NCBI GenBank assembly: GCA_025458125.1
Contig: JALOTA010000037.1
Location: 1 to 34,214, forward strand
Reading direction: 5' to 3'
DNA length: 34,214 nt
DNA from: Hyphomicrobium sp.
GTDB taxonomy: Bacteria > Pseudomonadota > Alphaproteobacteria > Rhizobiales > Hyphomicrobiaceae
Shown here: piece after piece, positions 9,042 to 17,344 of the stretch
Layout of the letters: the number at the start of each line of letters is the position of its first letter
How positions within the stretch are numbered: position 1 is the first letter of the stretch
The notes under the pieces: generated by a model
Databases searched by the model: none
What the model was told of the DNA's origin: nothing
What the model saw: the letters and a program-made list of their open reading frames with translations, nothing else
Made by a program: the position numbers and the translations under genes

Positions 9042-9211
9042 CGATTGCCAGACGATCCCCACGGCTCAACCCCGGACCCGATCCCAATGCATCCGGGGAG
9101 TTTGGCGGGTGGATGGGTAATTTTGCCTGAACGGAGAAGTTAGAATGCCATATAAAACAACGTGGTATGGTAAAATGCCGATCAACGGGCGTGCCAATCC
9201 GGTACGCGGAA

Positions 9212-10054
9212 TCAGTCCGACACGCTCAGCACGACTTTGCCTGTCGCTTCCCGTCTTTCGAGGACGGCGATGGCCGCCGCGATCTCCTCAAGCGGATAGC
9301 TCGCGTGGACGTGCGGCTTCAGCCGGCCCTCTGCAACGGCCTGCAACACGAATTCCATGTTGGCCCGGTGAGCCACCGGGTCGCGCTTCACGCTCTCCCC
9401 CCAGAAGACACCGATCGCCGAGATGCCTTTCACCAGGAGGAGATTAAGTGGCAGCTTCGGAATGTCGCCGGAAGCGAACCCGATCACCAGGAAACGCCCG
9501 TTCCATCGCAACGCCCGCAAGGCCGGCTCGGCAGCGGCGCCGCCGACGCAATCGTAAACCACATCCACCCCAGCACCGCCCGTCTTGTCGCGCAGCGCCT
9601 GCTTCAGATCTTCGCGGCCGTAATCGACCACCTCGTCCGCGCCATGAGCCCGGCAAATCGCAAGCTTCTCCTCCGACGAGGCCACCGCAATCACGCGCCC
9701 GCCAAGCAGCTTGGCGATCTCGCCATCAGGAATGGGTATCGCGGCGCCCGCAGGTACGATCACCTCTTCCCGGGCTCCACCCCAGCCGAGATAAGCCGCC
9801 ACGCGGTCCCCCGGCTTGAGTGAACCGACCCCGCTTCCCACGCGAGACACCACGCCTGCGATCTCGCCTCCCGGCGAGAACGGCAGATCGGGTTTATGCT
9901 GGTACTTGCCCCGCGTAATGAGCGTATCGAAGAAATTCAGCGCCGCGACCCTGACACGGACCACGATCTCGCCGGGACCGGGTTCCGGCGCCGGAACGTC
10001 CTCGATCACAAGCGCCTCCGGTCCGTCGAGCCGCTTGCACAGAACCGCTCGCAT
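9212..10054 (-). pseudogene. NADPH:quinone oxidoreductase (zinc-less MDR family) with internal deletion
   Basis: The gene reads in frame for 280 codons from the ATG at 10054 (GGAGGAG 7 nt upstream). Family members have about 325. Residues 1-107 (MRAVLCKRL, ALNFFDTLITRGKYQ, PFSPGGEIAGVV, GDRVAAY) match the catalytic domain. The sequence then jumps from AIPIPDG straight to EIAKLLGGRVIAVASSEEK near 9720-9735. About 45 residues that should follow IPDG are absent, including the helix with the conserved Ala/Leu run and the Rossmann motif (usually GAAGGVG). The C-terminal part is intact to VVLSVSD. Without the NADPH-binding loop the product should be inactive. It could be a real deletion or a faulty contig join. 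The divergent trmH-type gene starts 117 bp away. Confidence 0.8.
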
Positions 10055-10171
10055 TCGCCATCTCCTCCCGGTCACAGAACCGCGCCTCAGGTGGTACGTT
10101 TCGCCGCCGCGCGCAAGTGTTCTGCAACGGATACTGCCATTCTCAGCGTTGCCCACGGATCGAAAGTGACC

Positions 10172-10762
10172 ATGTCTGAGGACCTGCCAACATCCCCGGC
10201 CTACCCGCCGCCTCCGCCGTCCTGGCCACCTCGGGCCCGCGGTTACTTTGCCATCGGCGCGGAGCGCATGTCGAAGTCCCTGAATTTGGGCAACCTGATG
10301 CGCTCGGCTCACGCATTCGGCGCGAGCTTCACGTTCACGATCGGCTCGAACTATTCCGCCATGGAAGCCTACGCGGACACGTCCCGCAGCCAGCTCCACA
10401 TGCCCCACTACAATTGGCGAGGCCTGGACGAGATCGCATTCCCGCGCGGCGTGAAACTCGTCGGGATCGAACTCGTCGAAGGCGCGATCGACCTTCCAAG
10501 CTTCCGCCACCCGCTACAGGCCGCCTACGTCCTCGGCCCGGAGCGCGGTTCGCTGTCGGAACCGCTGCTGGCCCGCTGTGATTACGTGGTCAAGATCCCG
10601 ACATCCTTTTGCGTGAACGTGGCAATGGCCGGCGCGATCGTCATGTACGATCGGGTAAAATCTCTCGCGCGTTTCGCCGACCGGCCCATCCATGAAGGGG
10701 GACCAGCTTCACCCCTGGCACCGGCATCGCATTCGCCCTTGGGAAAAACGCGCAAAGGTTGA
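10172..10762 (+). CDS. TrmH/SpoU-family RNA methyltransferase
   Basis: This is a SAM-dependent SPOUT-type RNA 2'-O-methyltransferase; the exact target (tRNA or rRNA) cannot be read from sequence. After a Pro-rich N-terminal segment the SpoU domain begins at RGYFAIGAERMSKSLNLGN, followed by LMRSAHAFGASFTF, KLVGIELVEGA, the knot motif AAYVLGPERGSLS and the final IPTSFCVNVAMAGAIVMYDR. All three family motifs are present and the length (196 residues) is normal. The ATG at 10172 is chosen because the upstream in-frame region is antisense to the oxidoreductase promoter side and not conserved in character. It is divergent from the oxidoreductase. Confidence 0.9.
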   Translation: MSEDLPTSPAYPPPPPSWPPRARGYFAIGAERMSKSLNLGNLMRSAHAFGASFTFTIGSNYSAMEAYADTSRSQLHMPHYNWRGLDEIAFPRGVKLVGIELVEGAIDLPSFRHPLQAAYVLGPERGSLSEPLLARCDYVVKIPTSFCVNVAMAGAIVMYDRVKSLARFADRPIHEGGPASPLAPASHSPLGKTRKG

Positions 10763-10804
10763 AGCGCGGGCGGCCTGCTCGGGCTATCGTGCAGGACCTC
10801 GCAA

Positions 10805-11318
10805 TTGGAATTGAGACCTCGCCACGCTCTTCGGCATCGCGGCGATACTCTTTGCAAATGTCCCAGCCCGTGCCCAGCAAGCGACCGCGGTCGAAGGCAC
10901 ATTCGGGTCCTGGGGCCTCTATTCCAACGATGCCTCGGGGTCGAAGCTTTGCTTCGTTGCCGCGACACCCTCGGACAAGAAGCCGTCGAGCGCCAACCGC
11001 GGACCAGCTCTGCTCTACGTCTCCGCCTGGCCGAAAGACGGCATCCGGTCCGAAGTCAGTGTCAAGCTCGGCTATCCGGTCAAGCCCGACTCGACCGTGA
11101 CGGTCACGATCGGCAACGAGACGTTCAGCCTGTTCCCGAAGGACGAACGCGCATTCGTCGCCGACTCCACCCAGGAACTGAAACTCGTTGAAGCCCTGAA
11201 AAAAGGCTCGAAAGCCGATGTAACGGCGACGTCGGCGCGCGGCACGGAAACTACCGACACTTACACGCTGACCGGGCTCAAGCAGGCGCTCAGTGAACTT
11301 GCCAAGAAATGCAAGTAA
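10805..11318 (+). pseudogene. Invasion-associated locus B (IalB) family protein, 5' frameshift
   Basis: The mature protein reads in one frame: ILFANVPARAQ (end of a signal peptide with an AQ cleavage site), then EGTFGSWGLYSND, LCFVAATPSDKKP, LLYVSAWPKDG, TVTIGNETFSLFP and a terminal LAKKCK, a good match to the IalB family of small periplasmic proteins. This frame has no ATG, GTG or TTG before 11097, and a TGA lies at 10812-10814 just before the hydrophobic core. A TTG at 10805 (AGGA 8 nt upstream) gives a plausible MELR start in another frame, two bases out of phase. So the signal-peptide region carries an indel, real or from sequencing. The stop is 6 nt from the convergent Smr gene. Confidence 0.65.
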
Positions 11319-11324
11319 CGCAGA

Positions 11325-11951
11325 TCAGCCCCTTCTCAAGTGAACATAGAGCGCCCCGGAGCCTCCATGCTCGATCGCGGCTTCCGTGAAACTCACGATC
11401 AACCCGCTGACCTGAGGCTCGGCGAGCCACAGCGGTACGCTGCGCTTCAGCACGCCCCGCGGCGTCTCACCAAACGACCGCTCCCTGTCACCGTCCGGTG
11501 ATCGTGACGGCAAGCCCTTGCCCGTGATAACCAGCACCCATCGCCGGCCCATCGCGGCAGACCCGTGAATGAAACGAATCAGCGCCGCATGGGCCTCAGC
11601 CTGCCGCATCCCGTGCAGATCGATCCGCGCCTCGATTTCGATCTTGCCGCGCTTCAGCTTCTTCACGTTCTTGCGATCGAACGGATTGAGATCGGGCGGC
11701 GACTTCTTCACCGGCGGCTTCGCCAGCGGGTCGGCTAGCGATTGCGGTCTGCCGTTTGCCTGCGACGGAGCCTGCGACTTCGCTTTCGGGGCAAACAACT
11801 TCGCAAAATCGTCCTCTCCTTCCAGGGCTTCGTGCACACGCCCTTTCATGTTGCGCAGCGGCTCTAGCGATCGCGCCGTATGTTCCCACAAGGCGTGATC
11901 TTCATCCGAAAGGACGGTCGGCCTGCCCCCACGGCCCGGCTTCTTCGTCAC
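11325..11951 (-). CDS. Smr domain protein (Smr/MutS family)
   Basis: This 208-residue protein has a C-terminal Smr domain, found in MutS2 and in stand-alone nucleases or RNA/DNA-binding proteins. The domain begins at IDLHGMRQAEAHAAL near residue 113 and includes VLVITGKG and the terminal HGGSGALYVHLRRG. The first 100 residues are low-complexity, basic and Pro/Lys-rich. The ATG at 11951 overlaps the end of mltA by 4 nt (ATGA), so the two are translationally coupled. The mltA-smr pair next to a Tim44-like gene is a familiar alphaproteobacterial order. Nicking or RNA cleavage is possible but not shown by the sequence. Confidence 0.9.
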   Translation of the reverse strand: MTKKPGRGGRPTVLSDEDHALWEHTARSLEPLRNMKGRVHEALEGEDDFAKLFAPKAKSQAPSQANGRPQSLADPLAKPPVKKSPPDLNPFDRKNVKKLKRGKIEIEARIDLHGMRQAEAHAALIRFIHGSAAMGRRWVLVITGKGLPSRSPDGDRERSFGETPRGVLKRSVPLWLAEPQVSGLIVSFTEAAIEHGGSGALYVHLRRG

Positions 11952-13042
11952 GGCACAGCCTTGGGCAACAGGACGAAGAAATGACCAGCGTGCAACGTCG
12001 TGCCGGCCCTGGCGCCGGCTTCGTCCCCGGTCCCGTAGTAGATGTCGCCACGCTCCGGACCGCGAATGGCCGATCCGACGTCCTGGGCCACCATGAGCCG
12101 GTGGAAGCCGTTGTCGCCACCCGCCGCGGTCAGCGAAGGCGACACGACGTAAATCGGCGTGCCGAGATCATGATAGCGCGTGTCCACGGCGAGGCTGCGG
12201 TGATCCGAGAGCGGGATTTCCATCGCCCCGAGTGCCGAACTGGCGGCCTCACCGGTCAACTCTCGAAAGAACACATAAGACTTGTTATGGCGCATGGCCG
12301 CAACGCCTCTGGCGCGATCGGCGCGAAGCCAAACCTTCAGCGCATCGAGCGACATCTGGTCGGCCGGAAACAGCCCCGCATCGATGAGATGGCGGCCGAC
12401 CGAGGTATATGGATGCCCGTTCTTGCCGTCATAGGTAATACGCGCCGACGTGCCGTCATCGAACGCGATTAGTCCGGATCCCTGCACATGAAGAAAAAAC
12501 GCGTCCACCGGATCTTCCAGCCAGACCAATTCGAGACTTTGCCCCGCGAGCGCACCCTCCTCGATCGCCTCGCGCGTCGCGTAAGGTTCCACGCCAGAAC
12601 CTGTCCGGCGTCCATGGGTCAGATTTTCCGCCTTTGCGCCGCGTTCCGATTCCGCCACGAGGTTGACGAGGTCCGGGGGCCGCCGCAGCACCGGCACCGT
12701 GTACCTGCCGGTCCGCGAACGTGACCCCCGGATGACCGGCTCGTAGTACCCGGTGAGCAGTCCCTGCGGCTCGGCGTGAATGACACCGTGCGGAGTGAAG
12801 TAGGTTTCAAAGAACGCACGCGCATCCAGATCCGAGCGGACGTGTCCGCAACTGTCGACAGCAATCCGCGCGATACGCAACAGGCCCTGAGGGCTGCGAG
12901 GTTCGATGCCGTCTCTTGCCCGTTCCAGGATGCGCCTGGACGAAACCAGAAAGGCCGCGAATGCCGCGGCCTGCTTGTCATCGGCCCAGTATGGCAAGTC
13001 GCCGTAACTCAGGGGCGTGCGCCGGATATCCGTATTCGACAT
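11948..13042 (-). CDS. mltA: Membrane-bound lytic murein transglycosylase A (MltA)
   Basis: MltA cleaves the MurNAc-GlcNAc bond of peptidoglycan with formation of 1,6-anhydro ends. The 364-residue protein has the MltA barrel (GLLTGYYEPVI, YATREAIEEG, FFLHVQGSG, NGHPYTSVG) and a C-terminal 3D domain (LAVDTRYHDLGTPIYV, VAQDVGSAIRGPERGDIYYG). Asp333 in RGDIYYG corresponds to the catalytic Asp308 of the E. coli enzyme. No lipoprotein signal is visible at the N-terminus (MSNTDIRRTPLSYGD) and no in-frame upstream start exists before the neighbouring gene's stop, so export is unexplained. It lies 23 nt after the Tim44-like gene and overlaps smr. Confidence 0.92.
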   Translation of the reverse strand: MSNTDIRRTPLSYGDLPYWADDKQAAAFAAFLVSSRRILERARDGIEPRSPQGLLRIARIAVDSCGHVRSDLDARAFFETYFTPHGVIHAEPQGLLTGYYEPVIRGSRSRTGRYTVPVLRRPPDLVNLVAESERGAKAENLTHGRRTGSGVEPYATREAIEEGALAGQSLELVWLEDPVDAFFLHVQGSGLIAFDDGTSARITYDGKNGHPYTSVGRHLIDAGLFPADQMSLDALKVWLRADRARGVAAMRHNKSYVFFRELTGEAASSALGAMEIPLSDHRSLAVDTRYHDLGTPIYVVSPSLTAAGGDNGFHRLMVAQDVGSAIRGPERGDIYYGTGDEAGARAGTTLHAGHFFVLLPKAVP

Positions 13043-13065
13043 GGCCCACGCGCCTCGACCTCGCG

Positions 13066-13809
13066 TCAGTGCGCGTCCTGAGTAGCGATCAGACGCCAGT
13101 TGGGGTTTGATCGCGCACGCGCCGTGGAAATATCACGGCTGAACGTCCAGATGTCCGTCACATCCGTGATCCGCGTCGGGTCGCCGGCCACGACCGTTCC
13201 GCTCTTGTCGCGCGTGGCCGTAATGAGTTGGCTGACGAAGCGGACGGTGATGTTGGCAAGCCCGCTCTTCACTTCGGCTTCGAGAATGTCGGCCTTGTTG
13301 ATGCCGACGAAATTCTGTTCGATCCTTTCCCCGCGCGCCTCGCGATCGTTGATCGCTCCGCTGAAACCTTCGAGGACATCTTTCGACAGGAGATCGCGAA
13401 GCGCCTTTCTGTTGCCCTCCGCGAACGACGTGACAATGATCTCGTAGGCCTGCCGGGCCCCCGAAAGAAATTCTTCCGGATCGAAATCGGGATCGAGCTT
13501 CCTGATTGCCAGCAGTCCGTCCGTGATCGAGGGATCGCCCTTGGCGAACTCCCGGACGCGGCTCTCTGCGGCCGCCGTATCCACAGCGGCCTCGGACACA
13601 GGTTCTTCGCGGTCGCGCCGCGGCAGGGTTACAACCTTATCGGAACCGGCTGCGCCTGCGGCGGGGTTCCTTATCTCATCCCGGGCCCGCCGTTCGATCC
13701 TGGCATCATCCTCGTCCGTGCGGCGGCCCAGAACGCTCCTGAGCTTCAGGACCGCAATAACGGCCACGATCATAGCCAGGAGAGTGAAAAGATCGATTTG
13801 GCCTTCCAT
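13066..13809 (-). CDS. Tim44-like domain protein
   Basis: This 247-residue protein has one N-terminal membrane segment (residues 3-25, LFTLLAMIVAVIAVL), a charged linker and a C-terminal Tim44-like domain (residues 90-245, with AYEIIVTSFAEGN, LRDLLSKDV and DIWTFSRDIS). Alphaproteobacterial homologues of the mitochondrial import factor Tim44 are thought to work at the inner membrane, their role being unsettled. I chose the second ATG (13809) because GGAAAG lies 6 nt upstream of it; the ATG at 13815 directly abuts that ribosome-binding site. It heads the tim44-mltA-smr operon and is divergent from fxsA. Confidence 0.88.
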   Translation of the reverse strand: MEGQIDLFTLLAMIVAVIAVLKLRSVLGRRTDEDDARIERRARDEIRNPAAGAAGSDKVVTLPRRDREEPVSEAAVDTAAAESRVREFAKGDPSITDGLLAIRKLDPDFDPEEFLSGARQAYEIIVTSFAEGNRKALRDLLSKDVLEGFSGAINDREARGERIEQNFVGINKADILEAEVKSGLANITVRFVSQLITATRDKSGTVVAGDPTRITDVTDIWTFSRDISTARARSNPNWRLIATQDAH

Positions 13810-14061
13810 CGGCATCTTTCCGGATTAGGGTTCGAGCGGGGGTATCGCTCATGTAGTTATGAGAACGGTGAAATCACAGCTCAATATGGCGGGTCCTATC
13901 CTTCGGACCTGTCCAAAGATCGAGATCGGTTTGCAGTTGGTGTCTGGAATGACCTTAGGGCACAATGGCATAGATGCCAACGGTGTCGCGAGGTGCCGCA
14001 CGGGGTCATCAACGGCGGGACATGTGCTCGCCGAAGCTGTCCGGGTCGTCAGGATGAAAGA
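13810..14061. promoter_or_regulatory. Divergent intergenic region with a 14-bp palindrome
   Basis: This 252-bp gap lies between the Tim44-like gene and fxsA and should hold both promoters. It contains the palindrome TGGCATAGATGCCA (13966-13979) and a GGTCC/GGACC inverted repeat near 13893-13910. Either could be an operator or a hairpin; no regulator is identified. Confidence 0.35.
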
Positions 14062-14538
14062 ATGCGGCTCGCTTTTCTGTTGCTTTTCCTAGCATTCCCC
14101 CTCTTGGAACTCGCGCTGCTCATCCGAGCCGGACAGTCGTGGGGTTTCTGGCCCGTTTTGGGCGTTATCGTTGGAACCGGCCTTGTAGGCACGGCCATCC
14201 TCCGCCGGCAGGGGTTCCGCGTCGCGGAGAAAGTTGCCGCCGAGCTGAATGCCGGGCGCGCTCCGATCGCCCCGCTGGCCGATAGCGGCCTCGTTTTTGC
14301 CGCCGGAGCGTTGCTGCTGTCACCGGGCCTGATCGGCGATGCCCTTGGGCTGCTCCTGCTGGTGCCAGGTGTCCGAAGCCTCTCCGGAAAGTGGCTCGCC
14401 GCTCAGTTGTTTGGAAATGCCACGGTCGTGGTAGCCACCTCGACGACCCGTACCGGCCGCGGGGACAACAGCCGGCGTGATGTTCCTCCGGTGATCGAAG
14501 GAGACTGGGAGCGCCTCGACGACGATCCACCGCGATGA
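14062..14538 (+). CDS. fxsA: FxsA family membrane protein
   Basis: FxsA is a cytoplasmic-membrane protein first known in E. coli as a suppressor of phage T7 exclusion by F; its normal role is unclear. The 158-residue product starts MRLAFLLLFLAFPLLELALL and has four hydrophobic segments: 1-22, 27-45, 75-95 and 98-115, with the signature LLLSPGLIGDALGLLLLVP. A polar tail rich in Thr, Arg and Asp follows. AGGATGAAAG precedes the ATG at 14062. A longer in-frame reading to 13228 is antisense to the Tim44-like gene and is not coding. It sits beside secB, as in many Rhizobiales. Confidence 0.9.
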   Translation: MRLAFLLLFLAFPLLELALLIRAGQSWGFWPVLGVIVGTGLVGTAILRRQGFRVAEKVAAELNAGRAPIAPLADSGLVFAAGALLLSPGLIGDALGLLLLVPGVRSLSGKWLAAQLFGNATVVVATSTTRTGRGDNSRRDVPPVIEGDWERLDDDPPR

Positions 14539-14601
14539 TTGCGGCGCGCCCGCGAGCGTGATAGCGCTCCCCGCGACCCAGTCAAAAAGAGCTCAACAAC
14601 G

Positions 14602-15098
14602 ATGGCAGACTGGCAGACGAAACGAACGCCGGTGCCGGCGCAGCCGACAACCAGACCACGCAGGCCCAGGTTCAGGTTCTCGGACAGCATATCAAGGACC
14701 TCTCGTTCGAGAATCCGAACGTCGGCAAGCTGCAGATCAAGCAGGGAGAAAATCCCGCGGTCCAGCTGGAGGTGAACGTCGAAGCACAGCGGCTTGGGCC
14801 GGACGTTTACGAAAGTGCGATCGCGTTCACCGCAACGGCATCCCACTCCGGCGGAACGATCTACGTTCTGGAAATCAATTACGGCGGTGCTTTCCGCCTC
14901 CAGAACATCCCGCCGCAGGCACTCGAACCGTTCCTCCTGGTGAACTGCCCCGCGATGCTGTTCCCCTTCCTGCGCCGCATCGTGGCCGATATCACCCGCG
15001 ATGGCGGCTATCCCCCGCTCTGGCTTGATCCCGTTGATTTCGGCGCCCTCTATCTCCGCCGTCAGCAGGAGATGGCAAAAAATGCGGAAAAGCAGTGA
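14602..15098 (+). pseudogene. secB: SecB export chaperone, frameshifted by an 8-bp tandem duplication
   Basis: SecB is a tetrameric chaperone that keeps precursors unfolded for SecA. The body is intact: residues from QVLGQHIKDLSFENP through SAIAFTATASHSGGTIYVLE and NCPAMLFPFLRRIVADITRDGG to the stop at 15098. That frame has no start codon before a GTG at 14772, which would remove the conserved N-terminal third. The natural ATG at 14602 is out of frame because TGGCAGAC is tandemly repeated at 14603-14618. Removing one copy gives MADETNAGAGADN joined in frame to the rest, 162 residues, the normal SecB length. A perfect short duplication like this can arise by slippage or by failing to merge overlapping contig ends. 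Confidence 0.9.
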
Positions 15099-15119
15099 GA
15101 CGGCGCAAATCGCCGTAAT

Positions 15120-15857
15120 TCATGAACCCTTGTCCGTTTCCGCTGGCGGCGCTGGATAAAATTGCCGCCAAATCGCGGTTGCACCAAGCGTTTCGACGAA
15201 CGCCCGATGGGCAACCTCCAGTTCATCGGTCAAGCGAGGTGCCAGGGCCGACGGGCGTTGCAGGGCCTTGCGCTGAGTTCCGCCCGCGTTGCGCGTCGTC
15301 CCATTCTTTCCCGCCGTTGACTGGGCAAGGCCGAGCGTCGCCTGACGTTCTCCCAGAAGCTCCACATAGACGTCGGCAAGCAATAGCGAGTCCATGAGCG
15401 CGCCGTGCTTGGTGCGCTTGGAATTGTCGACGCCATACCGTTTACAGAGAGCGTCGAGGCTGTTCGGACCGGCGGGATGCTTGCGCCGTGCAAGCGCCAG
15501 CGTATCGATCACGCGGCTCATCGCGATAGGCGACCGGCCGAAACGCACGAGTTCGGCACTCAGGAATCCGACGTCGAACTGCGCATTGTGAATGACAAGA
15601 GTATCGCCGGCGATGAATTCCAGAAACGCATCGGCGACGTCCTGAAAGCGCGGCTTGTCCTTTAGAAACTGTGTCGAGAGACCATGCACCGCTTCCGCTT
15701 CAGGCGGAACATCCCGGTCGGGATTGATGTACTGGTGGAACTCGCGTCCGGTCGGAATTCGGTTGTAAAGCTCGATGCAGCCGATCTCGATGAGCCGGTC
15801 GCCCTTGGTCGGATCGAGACCGGTGGTCTCGGTGTCGAGTACGATCTCGCGCAACAT
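15120..15857 (-). CDS. dnaQ: DNA polymerase III epsilon subunit (3'-5' proofreading exonuclease)
   Basis: This is the DEDDh proofreading subunit of the replicative polymerase. Exo I is DTETTGL with Asp8 and Glu10, Exo II is [10 protein letters not shown] with Asp95, and Exo III carries His151 and Asp156 in KHGALMDS, with the five-residue spacing of the E. coli enzyme. At 245 residues it is full length; the last 70 residues are the polar linker and alpha-subunit binding tail. It is the last gene of the ppsR-maf-aroE-coaE-dnaQ run, 33 nt after coaE, and converges on secB with 21 nt between stops. Confidence 0.95.
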   Translation of the reverse strand: MLREIVLDTETTGLDPTKGDRLIEIGCIELYNRIPTGREFHQYINPDRDVPPEAEAVHGLSTQFLKDKPRFQDVADAFLEFIAGDTLVIHNAQFDVGFLSAELVRFGRSPIAMSRVIDTLALARRKHPAGPNSLDALCKRYGVDNSKRTKHGALMDSLLLADVYVELLGERQATLGLAQSTAGKNGTTRNAGGTQRKALQRPSALAPRLTDELEVAHRAFVETLGATAIWRQFYPAPPAETDKGS

Positions 15858-15890
15858 GTTCGCCAGCCCCCCAGCCGAAGTCGGAACGAG

Positions 15891-16514
15891 TCACTTTTTG
15901 GACCAGTATTGGTCATAGGCGGAAGCGCGCCGCCCGCTCAGCAAATCGAGGATAGCATCGAGCTGGTCGAGTGAGGGCCCGGGCGGGCCGTTCGTATCCA
16001 CAACGAAATGGGCGCGGCGGCGCTTTTCCTCGTCAGGCATCTGCCGTTTCAGGATCTGATCAAGCTTTTCGGATGTCATTCCAGGCCGTGCCAACGCCCG
16101 CTCCCGCTGAGCTGATGCGCTGGCGCTGACCAGGATCACCGCATCGAGCGCGGCATCGAGACCCGTCTCGTAGAGAAGCGGAACATCGAGAACGGCGATA
16201 AGCGATCCCGCCGATCGTGCGTCGTGGAGAAAGCGAACTTCCCGCGCCCGCACCAGTGGATGAACGATGGCCTCAAGGCGCTCGAAACCGCCGGGATCTC
16301 GCTGCAACGCTTGCGAAAGGGTCGTCCGGTTAACACCATTCTGATCCGTGGTGCCTGGAAAAGCAGACTCGACCGGCGCCACCGCCTCAGCCCGGTAGAT
16401 CTCATGCACGGCCGAGTCGGCATCGAATACCAGCACGCCGCGCGAACGCAGGTGGGCCGCGGCCGTCGACTTGCCCATGGCGATCCCGCCGGTGAGACCG
16501 ACGACGAGCATCAC
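15891..16514 (-). CDS. coaE: Dephospho-CoA kinase
   Basis: CoaE phosphorylates the 3'-hydroxyl of dephospho-CoA, the last step of coenzyme A synthesis. The P-loop GLTGGIAMGKST is at residues 6-17, followed by the DAD motif (FDADSAVHEIY), VHPLVR and the LIAVLDVPLLYETG segment, all typical of the family. Length is 207 residues, full size. Its ATG overlaps the aroE stop (16511-16514). The pantothenate kinase coaA lies elsewhere in this same window, at 30046. Confidence 0.95.
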   Translation of the reverse strand: MMLVVGLTGGIAMGKSTAAAHLRSRGVLVFDADSAVHEIYRAEAVAPVESAFPGTTDQNGVNRTTLSQALQRDPGGFERLEAIVHPLVRAREVRFLHDARSAGSLIAVLDVPLLYETGLDAALDAVILVSASASAQRERALARPGMTSEKLDQILKRQMPDEEKRRRAHFVVDTNGPPGPSLDQLDAILDLLSGRRASAYDQYWSKK

Positions 16515-17344
16515 ACCGCCCCCTCGATGTCGGCGCGTACACGATTGTAAAGATCATCCGTCACCTGCGGCCGGGCGCCGAACCACTTCTCAAAGCCCGG
16601 AACCGCCTGATGGAGCAGCATACCGAGACCGTCGACGGTCGTAAGCCCGTGCGCACGCGCCGATGCGAGAAACGTCGTTTCCAACGGCACGTAAACGATA
16701 TCGCTGACGACGGCATCGGATCGTGCGAGGGCGAAATCAATCCCGGGATCACCGGCCTCTTTCATGCCGAGCGTCGTTGTATTCACGATCACGCCGGCGT
16801 CGGCGACTGCCGCGTTGCGCGACGACCAGTCCCGGACCTCGACCCTCGAACCGAAGTGACGCGCGAGGTCTTCGCTGCGATCGCGCGAACGATTGCAGAG
16901 TGTGACCCGCGAAACACCCGCATCGAGAAATCCATAAACGATCGCGCGCGCGGCGCCGCCGGCACCCAGCACGACCACGGGGGCATCGCGTTCAGCCCAC
17001 CGCGGCGCACATTTCTGAAGATAAGTCATGTATCCATAGGCATCGGTGTTCGATGCGCAAAGTCTGCCGCCGTCAAGCCAGAGCGTGTTGGCGGCGCCAA
17101 TAGCCTCGGCCGAGGCGTCACGCTCCGCCGCAACCACGAGCGCGGCTTCCTTGTGAGGGACCGTCACGTTGCAACCGGAAAAACCTCGATCGCCGAGTGA
17201 CTGCAGAAAAGATTTCAGCTCATCGGGCTTAACGGGCTCGCGCGTATAAGCGCCTTCAATGCCGAGCGTCTTCAGCCAGTAATTGTGAATGATCGGCGAT
17301 CGCGAATGTTCGATGGGCCAGCCGATGACGCACGCGCGCTTCAT
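16511..17344 (-). CDS. aroE: Shikimate dehydrogenase (NADP+)
   Basis: AroE reduces 3-dehydroshikimate to shikimate in aromatic amino acid synthesis. Substrate-site residues are visible: SRSP (15-18), the catalytic Lys65 in NVTVPHK, and Asp101 in NTDAYGY, matching Lys65 and Asp102 of E. coli. The NADP-binding loop GAGGAARA and the NRSRDR cofactor-specificity segment follow. The C-terminal part has DGLGMLLHQAVPGFEKWFG. The protein has 277 residues, complete. Its start overlaps the maf stop and its stop overlaps the coaE start, each by 4 nt, so the three are translationally coupled. Confidence 0.95.
   Translation of the reverse strand: MKRACVIGWPIEHSRSPIIHNYWLKTLGIEGAYTREPVKPDELKSFLQSLGDRGFSGCNVTVPHKEAALVVAAERDASAEAIGAANTLWLDGGRLCASNTDAYGYMTYLQKCAPRWAERDAPVVVLGAGGAARAIVYGFLDAGVSRVTLCNRSRDRSEDLARHFGSRVEVRDWSSRNAAVADAGVIVNTTTLGMKEAGDPGIDFALARSDAVVSDIVYVPLETTFLASARAHGLTTVDGLGMLLHQAVPGFEKWFGARPQVTDDLYNRVRADIEGAV

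Noticed and set aside
10055-10510. N-terminal extension of the quinone oxidoreductase
   Set aside because: The extension is antisense to the TrmH-type gene, and MRAVLCKRL with a good ribosome-binding site is the normal family start.
13228-14061. Extension of fxsA upstream to 13228
   Set aside because: It is antisense to the Tim44-like gene; FxsA starts at its first membrane segment at 14062.
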